NCBI GenBank assembly: GCA_963665785.1
Contig: OY762456.1
Coordinates: 1,798,001 to 1,862,000, forward strand
DNA length: 64,000 bases
Reading direction: 5' to 3'
DNA from: UBA7455 sp026713185
GTDB taxonomy: Bacteria; Pseudomonadota; Gammaproteobacteria; Pseudomonadales; Azotimanducaceae
Made by a program: the position numbers and the translations under genes. Under the pieces are notes generated by a model, which saw only the letters and a list, made by a program, of their open reading frames with translations, did no database searches and was not told where the DNA came from. Below, in pieces: positions 52,107 to 60,750 of this stretch; positions within the stretch are counted from its first letter, which is position 1, and every line of letters starts with the position of its first letter.

Positions 52107-52880
52107 ATGAGCGAATACCAGACACATTTCGACACACCGGAAGACGCGTATTTTGGTTTTTTCAAGGCCGATGCCATGCAGAACGGCGACGCCTGGGCTG
52201 CCGTGATGAGTTATCCCCATGTGCGCGTAGCCGCATCGGGCGAAACTGTCTACTTCGAAACGGCACAGGACTATGCCGATAATTCAGATTGGACCTCGAG
52301 AGTAGCGTCTGGCTGGGTGCGAACACGGGGTAGGGAACCCGTCCGTTTGCACGCATCCGCAGACCGTGTTCTCCTCGCAGGTGGCTGGACGCGACTCAAT
52401 GCTGACGATGAACCCATCCTGTGGAACCGTGTCACCTACATTCTCACAAAACCTGTCGATTCGTGGGGTATCCAGGCGCGCTTTGCGCTGGGAGCATACG
52501 ATGGCAGCGATGACGAAGCGGCGGCAAACCTGGCGGCAGAGGCGGCAACCGGACTGGTACAGCGCTTTTATGAAGCGTTGGCAAAAAATGACAGCGATAC
52601 CTGTGCCGGACTCTGCCGGTTTCCGATGATTGACGTCGGCATTGGCGAGGTCGTCAGGATCGAGGATGGCGCCGACATGGCGCATTATATCAGCCGGCAA
52701 ACGATGCGGTTCAATAATCTGAACATCAGTGCAGCACAGTCCGGTCCAGCGGGTGTCAATGTGGCGGTGACGGCTGACTACGTGTCAGGCGAGAGCGAGC
52801 AGAGCATCGTCGTGGTCGGCAGAAAGGCAGGTACCTGGCAGATCGCCGGTATTTCGAGGATGGTGATGGATCATTCATAG
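52107..52880 (+). CDS. Double NTF2-like domain protein
   Basis: 257 aa. Two similar halves: PEDAYFGFFKADAMQNGDAWAAVMSYPHVRVAASGE (about 8-43) and GLVQRFYEALAKNDSDTCAGLCRFPMIDVGIGE (about 145-177), each ending in a strand such as WGIQARFALGAYDG or WQIAGISRMVMD. So it is a tandem NTF2-like fold, perhaps a pseudo-dimer. The start at 52107 sits 27 bp after the aldolase stop. It overlaps the 3' end of the convergent desaturase gene by 10 bp. The function is unknown. Confidence 0.72.
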   Translation: MSEYQTHFDTPEDAYFGFFKADAMQNGDAWAAVMSYPHVRVAASGETVYFETAQDYADNSDWTSRVASGWVRTRGREPVRLHASADRVLLAGGWTRLNADDEPILWNRVTYILTKPVDSWGIQARFALGAYDGSDDEAAANLAAEAATGLVQRFYEALAKNDSDTCAGLCRFPMIDVGIGEVVRIEDGADMAHYISRQTMRFNNLNISAAQSGPAGVNVAVTADYVSGESEQSIVVVGRKAGTWQIAGISRMVMDHS

Positions 52881-53548
52881 GTTCCGAAAATCATGTCCCA
52901 GATGGGGAAAATGGTTCCATAGTTGCTTCCCGGGTTCACGCCGTGATGTATGTCGTGCTTGCGCGCCCAGTGGTTGGTCAGTTTGAAGATTGGGTGGGGC
53001 AGCCCGATTCCCGTGTGATTGATGTTGTTGATCGTGATGTATACAAATACCGCCGTGAGAAACGTCGTCGTGCTGATCGGCCCAACAATGAGAACACTCA
53101 GAAAGAATACACTGAGGCCAGCGGCATTGTCCCAGGGATCAAGATAAAGACCGTCGGCAGCCGTGGGGTTTCGAACCTTGTGATGCGTCCTGTGAACAAG
53201 TCGCATTAACGGCGGCCTGTGGAATCCCCGGTGCATCCAGTAATACAGGAAGTCGTAGAGGAGCAGGATCGCCAATACCTCTCCAACCAGCTGGAGGGGG
53301 CCGAGGGCGCCAACATTGGTCACGTAGACTTCAAAGAAGTATGCGAAAGCAAAATAGTAGCCCAGCGCGAAGAATCCGTTCAATGAAATGCGCAGGTATT
53401 TGTTGGTTGCCGACAAGGGTACGACCTTCGGATTGCGCAAGCGGTACTTCTGCAAGCTGCTCGACTCCACCGCCCATACGGCTACAGCATCGAACAGGAA
53501 TGAGAATCCCATCACAATGGCGAGTCCGATGATCAAGCTGTCGGTCAC
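52871..53548 (-). CDS. Sterol desaturase / fatty acid hydroxylase family protein
   Basis: 225 aa membrane di-iron enzyme. HRGFHRPPLMRLVHRTHHKV holds the H-x-x-x-H and H-x-x-H-H clusters and RKHDIHHGVNPGSNYG the third His cluster. About four membrane segments surround them. Members hydroxylate or desaturate lipids, carotenoids or sterols. The start reads ATGAC... (MTDSLIIGLAIVMG). Confidence 0.92.
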   Translation of the reverse strand: MTDSLIIGLAIVMGFSFLFDAVAVWAVESSSLQKYRLRNPKVVPLSATNKYLRISLNGFFALGYYFAFAYFFEVYVTNVGALGPLQLVGEVLAILLLYDFLYYWMHRGFHRPPLMRLVHRTHHKVRNPTAADGLYLDPWDNAAGLSVFFLSVLIVGPISTTTFLTAVFVYITINNINHTGIGLPHPIFKLTNHWARKHDIHHGVNPGSNYGTIFPIWDMIFGTYE

Positions 53549-53659
53549 GGTTCAATTCCGTTCAAATTCAAAATTATACGCCATTGGGTCGCGCCGTACT
53601 CTATTGACCAGGCTGCCACTACCTATGGCAGGGTCAATATAACCCTGATGCCCAGTCTG

Positions 53660-54733
53660 TCAAAGAAGTGCTGAGTAGCGATCTGACCATTCACGGGCAC
53701 TGGTGAGTTCATTCCGCAGGGCCTGGTATACACCTGCCGCCATTTCGCTCTGCAGGGGCTCATCTTTTCTGGAATCATCAACGGCTTTAATCCATCTGTC
53801 AGGAATGGCAGAAATACCGTTCAGGGCACCTGCTATTGCACCGGTAATCGTGGCGATACTGTCAGTATCCCGACCAAAATTCACTGCATTCAGAGTGGAT
53901 TCCTCAAACTTGCCGTCGCCGAGTAGCAGGCCTGCTACCGCTACAGCGACCACTTCACCAGGATCGAGAAAATGAATCAGCAACTTCTCATGGAAAGCTT
54001 CACGAAACGTTGGCATGTCAGCGGATTTATCCACCAGTTCCAGGGTGGCTTCCAGCAACGCTTTTGCACTTTGCGGCGCAAATTCCATCATGGTGTCAGC
54101 TATGCTTCGGGCATTGGTGTCCGGGATGAGAGCGGCAGCAACACCAGATGCAACTACCCCGGCCATGTCTGCTGAATAGCCCTGCTGGATGGCACAGGCT
54201 ATCTCATAACCCGCCAGGTAAGCCTCATGAGGCTGGCCAGGATAGAGCATACCCACTGGCGATATCATCATGACCGCACCGTTGGCAGGCGGTAGACCCT
54301 TGCCACCGTGATGGGCGGCTGTATCGACAACGGGCATATGAGACTGACCGTATCCATCTGCAGTATAGTTATGGCGTAGCAAGTGCAACCTTATCAATCC
54401 CATGCGCATAATCAGATAAGCGAACTTGTCGTCAAGAGTGAGTTCATTGGCAAAGTCCTCTGCATCCACGCGACCACCTTTCTTCTTGATGGCCTGGCAC
54501 AGCAGGTTCTTGAAATGGGTATCGTCTGTGGTTTTCCCTGGTTGAGCTTTTACCTTGGGTTTTCCATTTTCGTCCTTGATCACATAGGGCAGCATATCTG
54601 TAACCTCACGAATTCCGTGAAGTTCTTCAATCAGGTCCCGAGGTCTGCCCTCAACAGGTCCGCCCACGGCATCTCCTATCGCTCCGCCATACATTGCCCC
54701 TTCGATTCTTGATTTAAGCCAGCCTGCATCCAT
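53660..54733 (-). CDS. ADP-ribosylglycohydrolase family protein
   Basis: 357 aa. GAMYGGAIGDAVGGPVEGR near the N-terminus, KTTDDTHFKNLLCQAI (T-D-D-T metal ligands) and FGRDTDSIATITGAIAGALNGISAIP (D-T-D-S second metal site) are the signature of DraG/ARH-type hydrolases. These remove ADP-ribose from proteins or hydrolyse related N-glycosidic bonds using two Mg ions. Full length. No partner ADP-ribosyltransferase is seen nearby. Confidence 0.92.
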   Translation of the reverse strand: MDAGWLKSRIEGAMYGGAIGDAVGGPVEGRPRDLIEELHGIREVTDMLPYVIKDENGKPKVKAQPGKTTDDTHFKNLLCQAIKKKGGRVDAEDFANELTLDDKFAYLIMRMGLIRLHLLRHNYTADGYGQSHMPVVDTAAHHGGKGLPPANGAVMMISPVGMLYPGQPHEAYLAGYEIACAIQQGYSADMAGVVASGVAAALIPDTNARSIADTMMEFAPQSAKALLEATLELVDKSADMPTFREAFHEKLLIHFLDPGEVVAVAVAGLLLGDGKFEESTLNAVNFGRDTDSIATITGAIAGALNGISAIPDRWIKAVDDSRKDEPLQSEMAAGVYQALRNELTSAREWSDRYSALL

Positions 54734-54894
54734 AACTATTTCTCAATCTATGTCGAGTCTGCATTTTGCAGGAAAGCAGATATCTTGCCAACCGGGTGAC
54801 GAGAAAAACGATTTGGCATAGAAATAGAACCTGGGTTCAGTTTACATTGGCGGGCGCCTGGCCATGTAACAGGTGTTTAATTCTTCTTGTCCAT

Positions 54895-55467
54895 TCAGAA
54901 GATTAAAGGGATTCCAGTCATCCAGCGGTGGATAACAACGAAAAACAGCACATATATGCCCAGACCTGCCAGGACGGCAATGAGGTCGTTGTAAGGCGCT
55001 GCAGGCAACCCCAACACAGGACGTTGCTTACGATGCTTCATCGAGATACGCCCGGCGACAGCCCATGCCAGAAAACAGCCGAACAACAGCACATCGGCAT
55101 GGGTGCCGTTAACGAGCAAATGGGAGAAGGCCCAGATCTTGATTGCCGCAAAAGTCGGGTGTTTTACTGTTGACTTGATCTTCCCTGGTATATAGGTGGC
55201 AATAAATAACGGAAAGACAGACAGCATCAATAAATAGTTGACATAGTGTAACCATGGAGGTGTGGTGTACAGAATAACGGGGTTGCTTCTTGCCATGCCG
55301 TAACCCCAAATCAGTAATACCAGACCACCCAGGGACATCAGGGAATACAGAACTCTCCAGGGCGCCACTCCAAGCCGCTGCACCATGCTGTTGCGCCAGT
55401 CGGCATTGATAATAGAGACGGAATGGATGCCAAAAAACAGTACTAAGCCGGTAACCAATAACAGCAT
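54895..55467 (-). CDS. NnrU family membrane protein
   Basis: 190 aa with about five membrane segments. LGLVLFFGIHS-like N-terminal sequence with conserved His (VLFFGIHSVS), GVAPWRVLYSLMSLGGLVLLIWGYG and KHPTFAAIKIWAFSHLLVNGTHADVLLFGCFLAWAV are the hallmarks of NnrU, a haem-binding relative of carotenoid isomerase Z-ISO. Some homologues affect nitrite/NO respiration; the role here is not shown. Confidence 0.88.
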   Translation of the reverse strand: MLLLVTGLVLFFGIHSVSIINADWRNSMVQRLGVAPWRVLYSLMSLGGLVLLIWGYGMARSNPVILYTTPPWLHYVNYLLMLSVFPLFIATYIPGKIKSTVKHPTFAAIKIWAFSHLLVNGTHADVLLFGCFLAWAVAGRISMKHRKQRPVLGLPAAPYNDLIAVLAGLGIYVLFFVVIHRWMTGIPLIF

Positions 55468-55520
55468 TTTCTACTCACTCCGGGTATTGGATTTAATCTC
55501 TTGATTGAGGTAATCAAAGA

Positions 55521-55550
55521 ACAGTTTACTTAAATAAGTGATCAAGGGAC
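55521..55550. repeat. Partial copy of the dispersed ACAGTTTACTTAAAT repeat
   Basis: ACAGTTTACTTAAAT (55521-55535) followed by ATCAAGGGACAG (55541-55552) repeats the 3' and 5' halves of the repeat seen at 49496-49552. A weaker match, TTCAGTTTACAT, is near 54837. Confidence 0.5.
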
Positions 55551-55581
55551 AGCTTCCCGGTATGGGGTGATGGTATAAACA

Positions 55582-55697
55582 TTGTAGACAGATAAGGCAT
55601 CCAATATATTTAAACTTCTATTCATGCATGAGGCAACTGCAGTGACAAGACCGAAGCTTTTGCGAAGAGCGCATCTCAAAAGAGTGCGCTTTTTTTT
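55582..55697 (+). ncRNA. Candidate small RNA with promoter and terminator
   Basis: TTGTAG (55582-55587) and TATATT (55605-55610) spaced by 17 bp resemble a sigma-70 promoter. About 50 bp beyond, AGCGCA-t-CTC-AAAA-GAG-TGCGCT (55668-55690) and a run of eight T (to 55697) form a strong rho-independent terminator on the plus strand. No plus-strand gene lies between, and neighbours upstream are on the other strand, so an untranslated RNA of about 80 nt is a good reading. It belongs to no RNA family I recognise. Confidence 0.45.
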
Positions 55698-55745
55698 CGG
55701 CCGCAGGGATCGGAGTAAAAATTGATCAACTCAGCAATTTTTCAT

Positions 55746-55777
55746 AAGGTTGGTATCGAATATCCATTACCAACCTT
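55746..55777. repeat. 10 bp inverted repeat
   Basis: AAGGTTGGTA (55746-55755) and TACCAACCTT (55768-55777) are perfect complements around a 12 nt loop. No T-run follows on either strand, so it is more likely a regulatory hairpin or binding site upstream of the lipoprotein gene than a terminator. Confidence 0.6.
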
Positions 55778-55792
55778 TGTAAGTAGAACGGG

Positions 55793-55863
55793 GTCATGCT
55801 GAACGAAGTGAAGGATATCAATGTCAGACAACGCGAGATCCTTCACCTTCGGCTCAGGATGAC
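55793..55863. repeat. GTCATCCTGAGC-type inverted repeat element
   Basis: The left arm GTCATGCTGAACGAAGTGAA (from 55793) and the right arm, read on the other strand GTCATCCTGAGCCGAAGGTG (from 55863), each continue to GGAT and are separated by 22 bp. Sequences of this type (GTCATCCTGAGCGAAGCGAAGGAT) are widely dispersed in bacterial genomes as far as I recall. The right tip contains the ATG used by the lipoprotein gene. Confidence 0.65.
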
Positions 55864-57271
55864 GGGGCTGGTCATCTTGCTCACGACGTTGGCTCTGGCT
55901 GCCTGCTCCAAGCTGGATTCGTATTTCATTGATGAACCGATAGCGGCCGGCATCGACTCCAGGGACAAAGACGTCACCGAGTACCTGCAGAAGATGCTGC
56001 AATCGGCCCGCGCCATGCAAAAATCAGGACTGGTGCGCGGACGTCTGGGCATGGCTTATGATGTCAACGGATTACGCGATGCGGCGCTTGTCACCTACCA
56101 ACAGGCGGAGTCGCTTGATCCCGACGACTTTCGATGGCCCTATTTCCGCGCACGACTTATTGCAGAATACGGCGAATATGAACAGGCCCTAGAAATTCTG
56201 TCACGCGCCCTTGCCATCGACGCCGACTACGCACCCGCCTGGTTATTGCAAGGAACCTGGTTGCTCGAACTAGGTCGAACGGACGCATCGGGCATCGCCT
56301 TCGATCAGGCGTTCAATCTCGAAGCCAGCGCCGCGGCAACCCTCGGTCGCGCCCGGGTCATGCTGGCTCGTGGTCAACACCAGCAAGCAACAGAATTACT
56401 GGAGCCCCTGGCCACGGCGACGAAGCATCCCTACGTCTATCGGAAGCTGGGCGAGGCCTTACGGGTGCTGGGGAGGACCGAGGCGGCCCGAGACGCCATG
56501 GTGCGGGGCAAAGACGCCGTCGCACCAAGCTGGCCGGACGAACGTTGGGACCAGCGTTCTGCTCACATCCGAGGTTATGCCAGTTACGAGCAGGTCCAGC
56601 AACTATTCTCGTCGGGACAAGTGCAAGAGGCCCTTGTCATACTAGAGAGGCTGCAACGTTACCACCCGCAGGAAGCGTGCGGGGGCGAGGACGAATTTTT
56701 CCTGGCCTGTAATCTGCTGAATTCGATCAGCATCGCCTACGACCGGAGTGGCTTCCCCAGTCGAGCCCTGGAGACCGTGCAACAAGGACTGGCGATAAAC
56801 GCTGAATTCATCCCCTTTCATTTCACCATCGCAAACCTATATAGCCATCAACTCGACTTTGAAAAAGCGCTTTTGCATATTGAGCGCGCCATAGAATTAA
56901 ATCCATCTCGCGGGTACGCCTACGAGCAAAAAGGCAAAATGTTATTCGGTTTGACCCGATACGAAGCCGCCAAAGTTGCTTTCGAGACGGCCTTACGGCT
57001 CCAACCTGAAAAACCTGAAAACTTGTTCTATCTGGGCCTGACCGACATAGAGCTAAAAAACTGGGCAGACGCGGTCCAACGGTTTGAACGAGTGATTCGA
57101 CTTGATCCGGGTTTTGCCCTCGGCCATGTTTTCCTGGCGCGAACCCTGGGCGAGGTCGGCCGCCTTGAAGAAGCATGGCGCGTACAGGACGATGCCAGGC
57201 GATTCGGCGCCGATCCGTCGGAGCTTCGTGAGACGGAGATACGATTGCGGGAACTGGAGGCCAATCGTTGA
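55859..57271 (+). CDS. TPR repeat lipoprotein
   Basis: About 470 aa. MTGLVILLTTLALAACSKLD is a lipoprotein signal with the lipobox LAAC, which fixes the start at 55859; an ATG 63 bp earlier lies in a repeat element. The body is made of tetratricopeptide repeats such as FEKALLHIERAIELNPSRGYAYEQKGKMLFGLTRYEAAKVAFETALRLQP. It probably acts as a membrane-attached scaffold in the periplasm. The stop overlaps the next gene's TTG start (TTGA), so it is coupled with an FG-GAP/ASPIC protein. Confidence 0.88.
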   Translation: MTGLVILLTTLALAACSKLDSYFIDEPIAAGIDSRDKDVTEYLQKMLQSARAMQKSGLVRGRLGMAYDVNGLRDAALVTYQQAESLDPDDFRWPYFRARLIAEYGEYEQALEILSRALAIDADYAPAWLLQGTWLLELGRTDASGIAFDQAFNLEASAAATLGRARVMLARGQHQQATELLEPLATATKHPYVYRKLGEALRVLGRTEAARDAMVRGKDAVAPSWPDERWDQRSAHIRGYASYEQVQQLFSSGQVQEALVILERLQRYHPQEACGGEDEFFLACNLLNSISIAYDRSGFPSRALETVQQGLAINAEFIPFHFTIANLYSHQLDFEKALLHIERAIELNPSRGYAYEQKGKMLFGLTRYEAAKVAFETALRLQPEKPENLFYLGLTDIELKNWADAVQRFERVIRLDPGFALGHVFLARTLGEVGRLEEAWRVQDDARRFGADPSELRETEIRLRELEANR

Positions 57272-58932
57272 ATATCCAAGCAATTCAGAGACTCAGGCTT
57301 GCTGTCGTGATTTTGATTACCTGCGGATGCACGCCATCTGAGACTCCCTGGTTCAGTGAAGAGGCTACCGCACGAGGTATCGACTTTGTACATCATTCGG
57401 GTTACGACGGCCGTCCGATGCTGCCGGAAATGATTGGGGGTGGCGTCGCCCTGGCCGACCTGGATGGCGACAACGACCTGGATTTGTATCTGGTGCAGAG
57501 CGGCCGGGTAGACAAGACCCTGTCGGTCAAGACGTCGGCAAATCGGTTGTATCTGAATCGCGGTGATGGTTATTTCGATAAGGTCGAAAAAGCAGCGGGC
57601 GCCGGCGACCGTGGTTACGGCATGGGGGTCGCCGCGGGCGACTACGACAACGATGGTGACGTTGATCTGTACGTAACGAATCTAGGGCCCAACGTACTGC
57701 TGCAAAACGACGGCAGCGGTCAGTTCACAGACGTCACAAACGAAGCCGGAGTCGGCGACCCGAGTTGGAGCACAGCGGCCACTTTTCTCGATCTCGACGC
57801 GGACAGCGATCTCGATCTTTTTGTCGTCAACTACCTGCACTGGATAAAAAATATTGAGCAGGATTGTTACGTATCGGCGCTTTTTATCACCTACTGCGGA
57901 CCAACGGTATACGACGTCCCGGCCATGGATCGCGTGTATCGTAACAATGGTGACGGCACCTTTTCCGATATCACCGTTACCGCCGGTATCAACGTTGCTT
58001 TTGGCAATGGTCTCGGTGTCGTTGGCGCCGACTTTAACGGCGATGGGCTGACCGACGTTTTTGTGGCCAACGACACCATGGTCAACCAGTTATGGATGAA
58101 CCTGGGGAACCTGCGCTTCGAAGAAGCGTGTTTATTTTGGAGCTGCGCCATGGATTCACAAGGAATTGAGAAAGCCGGGATGGGCGTCGCCGCCGCGGAT
58201 GTCGACGATGACGGTGACAGCGACCTTCTGGTGGTAAATCTGGAACGGCAAAGCGACTCCTTTTTCCGCAACGAGGGCACCTATTTTCACGATGCAACCC
58301 AACTTGCAGGACTAGGGCCAGTCAGTATGCGACATACACGTTTTGGCGTGACCTTTGCTGACTTTGATAACGACGGTCGACTCGACCTCTATGAAGCAAA
58401 CGGCAAGGTGTCCTCATCAGAAGCTTCGGAAGGTGATGCATATGCCGAAACCAATACGCTGCTTCGCGGATCGATCAGCGAGGGCGCTGTCCGCTTCGAC
58501 GAGGTCAAACCGCAGGGCGGCGTCTCCCCCGGCCTTGTGCATACCAGCCGCGGGCTGGCCGTGGGTGACATCGACGACGACGGAGGCCTGGATCTTGTTG
58601 TGACCAATCGCGACGCTGCGCCGTATATTCTGGTCAATCAGGCTTCAAGGGGTAATTGGGTTCGTTTCAGGGTACTCACGGGCAACCGAGACGCCCATGG
58701 CGCTACAGTTTCCTTGACGGTAAAAAAAACCCGAATGTCCCGTGATGTTCAACCGGCCGCCAGTTATCTCGCCGCCAATGATCCGAGAGTGCATTTTGGC
58801 CTTGGCGAGGAACCCGAGGTCCGGAACGTCGCGGTGCGCTGGCCCGGCGGCGAAAAGGAGGAATTCGGCAATTTTCCAGCGGGCGCCACTTACGAGTTGC
58901 GAAAGGGCGACGGAGTTACTGATCAACAATAA
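57268..58932 (+). CDS. FG-GAP/VCBS repeat protein with ASPIC-UnbV domain
   Basis: 554 aa. An export signal (LRLAVVILITCGCTPS, possibly a lipobox) is followed by repeated calcium-binding blades: GGGVALADLDGDNDLDLYLVQSG, AAGDYDNDGDVDLYVTNLG, VGADFNGDGLTDVFVAND and FADFDNDGRLDLYEANG. The C-terminal AASYLAANDPRVHFGLGEEPEVRNVAVRWPGG is the ASPIC/UnbV (CRTAC) module. The start is TTG (57268), with GGAGG 7 bp upstream, overlapping the TPR gene stop. TPR-CRTAC pairs are common; the function is unclear. Confidence 0.9.
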   Translation: MNIQAIQRLRLAVVILITCGCTPSETPWFSEEATARGIDFVHHSGYDGRPMLPEMIGGGVALADLDGDNDLDLYLVQSGRVDKTLSVKTSANRLYLNRGDGYFDKVEKAAGAGDRGYGMGVAAGDYDNDGDVDLYVTNLGPNVLLQNDGSGQFTDVTNEAGVGDPSWSTAATFLDLDADSDLDLFVVNYLHWIKNIEQDCYVSALFITYCGPTVYDVPAMDRVYRNNGDGTFSDITVTAGINVAFGNGLGVVGADFNGDGLTDVFVANDTMVNQLWMNLGNLRFEEACLFWSCAMDSQGIEKAGMGVAAADVDDDGDSDLLVVNLERQSDSFFRNEGTYFHDATQLAGLGPVSMRHTRFGVTFADFDNDGRLDLYEANGKVSSSEASEGDAYAETNTLLRGSISEGAVRFDEVKPQGGVSPGLVHTSRGLAVGDIDDDGGLDLVVTNRDAAPYILVNQASRGNWVRFRVLTGNRDAHGATVSLTVKKTRMSRDVQPAASYLAANDPRVHFGLGEEPEVRNVAVRWPGGEKEEFGNFPAGATYELRKGDGVTDQQ

Positions 58933-60745
58933 TGCGGGCCGCTTTTTCTTCATCGAACCACCAGCCATCCGGGAAAGGTGCATCGTACATCTCATCTGGC
59001 AATTCCGGACGACCGAATTTGTCCCAATAAACGATACGTGTATCCTCCCGGGCATCCAGCGGAATCTGATAATAATGCCATAGCAGCACCCGATCGAGTG
59101 ATCGCAAAGCCGCGATGAATCGACCAGGATTTGGTGCCCCTAGCGCAGCGTCAACCAGCGCATCAACGACCGGATTGTCAATGCCTGAATCATTCCAACC
59201 GGTCGACATGGAATGAAAGTAAGGCCGCAGTTGCCAGGTTGGTGGCGTGTCCATAAAGCCAGGCAAGAGTATCGCGTCGTATTCACCGTTTGCTCGGAGG
59301 TGAGCAAAGCCAGTGCTGTCTATCATGCGAATGCTCGCCTGGATACCCAGTATCGTAAGCGCATGCACATACGGCAACAGAGTACGCTGCTGGCTTTGCG
59401 ACTCGGTTAGAAACACAATCGTCAATGGTTCACCGGTAGTATCCGAGAGGACATCGCCTCGCATCTGATAACCGGCATCAGCAAGCAATTGATGGGCTTT
59501 GGACAGGCCTTCGCGATCAACGCCGACGCCGTCAGAGCGATGAAAAGAAAAGACGTTATCGAACACTTCCTTTGGTAGTTGCGCGCGGTATGGATCGAGT
59601 ATTGCCACTTCCGCTTCAGTGGGTAATCCCGTTGAAGCAAACACTGAGTTCGCAAAGTAGCTATCCGCCCGACTCAGTTCACCACCGTGAAGCGCACGAT
59701 TCTGCCACTCGAAATCAAAAGCGAATGCCAGCGCCTCGCGCACTTTTACGTTATCAAATGGCCGCCGCTTTATATTCAGCACCAGGCGAAACCCGGAACC
59801 ACGCAATAGTGATGCAAGTCTTCCTTTACGCAGCCAGCCGCGCTCTCTAGCAGGGACATCGTATGACGACAACCAGTGGCGTAAATCTGTCTCAGTCCAT
59901 ACGTCAATATTCCCCGCACGCAGCGCTTCGCGTGCAACCGTTGCATCAAGATACTTGTCGAAACGAATTGTCTCGAAATTAAATCTGCCGCGATTGACCG
60001 GCAGTTCACGCCCCCAATAATCCGGGACTCTGGTATAGGTAAAGAATCGGCCCTGGGCCGCTTCGCTCAGTCGGTACGGACCGCTCTGCAGAGGGGGCTC
60101 TATCGTCGCTTCGGTTAGATCGCGATCGCGCCAGTAGTGGGCTGGAGCCATGGGCATGTTGACAAAAAATGGGACTTGCTTGGCCGCATCAAACTCAGTG
60201 TGAACAACAACGGTTCGCTCGTCGGGGGCATCGACACGGGTAATCCACCCAAGCATCGCTGCCCATCCTGCAGCAATGATATCGTCACGGAAAGTATCGA
60301 TCGAAAATTTAATATCCGTGGATGTAATCGGGATACCGTCGTGCCAGCGCGCCTCAGGATGCAGACGGAATACAATCCTGCGCCTATCAGCGCTGACCGC
60401 CACCGACTCGGCGAGACTACAGTAATAGCCGGACACTTCATCCCCTGAGCGCTCAAGCAGCCTATCGTAAGACAGTTCATACCCCATTGGTTTGTACAAA
60501 GGCGATACGCTATCGAGTGGTACAGCGGTCGGTAGCACCAACGCACCTCCCTTTGGCGCCTCAACGTTGACATAGTCAAAATGTGTGAAGCCGCGAGGGT
60601 ATTTCAGTTTGTAGTTGGGTATCTGTGAAACGGCGTGACGAAACTCGAGTGGATCATCGGCAACTGCGGGAGGCGCCTGTTGTGTCCACAGGACCAGCAG
60701 CAAGACGGCCGTTTTTTGCGCTAACTGTAGAGATCGTGTCAACAT
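58916..60745 (-). CDS. YejA-like family-5 substrate-binding protein
   Basis: 609 aa periplasmic binding protein with a signal peptide (AVLLLVLWTQQAPPAVADD). FTHFDYVNVEAPKGGALVLP near the N-terminus and LAESVAVSADRRRIVFRLHPEARWHDGIPITSTDIKFSIDTF are the YejA/SBP_bac_5 hallmarks; FNFETIRFDKYLDATVAREALRAGNIDVWTE and VREALAFAFDFEWQNRALHGG follow. Homologues bind microcin C or oligopeptides. No YejB/E/F transport genes are adjacent. It overlaps the 3' end of the CRTAC gene by 17 bp (convergent). The PhyH gene precedes it by 5 bp on the same strand. Confidence 0.9.
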   Translation of the reverse strand: MLTRSLQLAQKTAVLLLVLWTQQAPPAVADDPLEFRHAVSQIPNYKLKYPRGFTHFDYVNVEAPKGGALVLPTAVPLDSVSPLYKPMGYELSYDRLLERSGDEVSGYYCSLAESVAVSADRRRIVFRLHPEARWHDGIPITSTDIKFSIDTFRDDIIAAGWAAMLGWITRVDAPDERTVVVHTEFDAAKQVPFFVNMPMAPAHYWRDRDLTEATIEPPLQSGPYRLSEAAQGRFFTYTRVPDYWGRELPVNRGRFNFETIRFDKYLDATVAREALRAGNIDVWTETDLRHWLSSYDVPARERGWLRKGRLASLLRGSGFRLVLNIKRRPFDNVKVREALAFAFDFEWQNRALHGGELSRADSYFANSVFASTGLPTEAEVAILDPYRAQLPKEVFDNVFSFHRSDGVGVDREGLSKAHQLLADAGYQMRGDVLSDTTGEPLTIVFLTESQSQQRTLLPYVHALTILGIQASIRMIDSTGFAHLRANGEYDAILLPGFMDTPPTWQLRPYFHSMSTGWNDSGIDNPVVDALVDAALGAPNPGRFIAALRSLDRVLLWHYYQIPLDAREDTRIVYWDKFGRPELPDEMYDAPFPDGWWFDEEKAARIIVDQ

Positions 60746-60750
60746 CTGAA

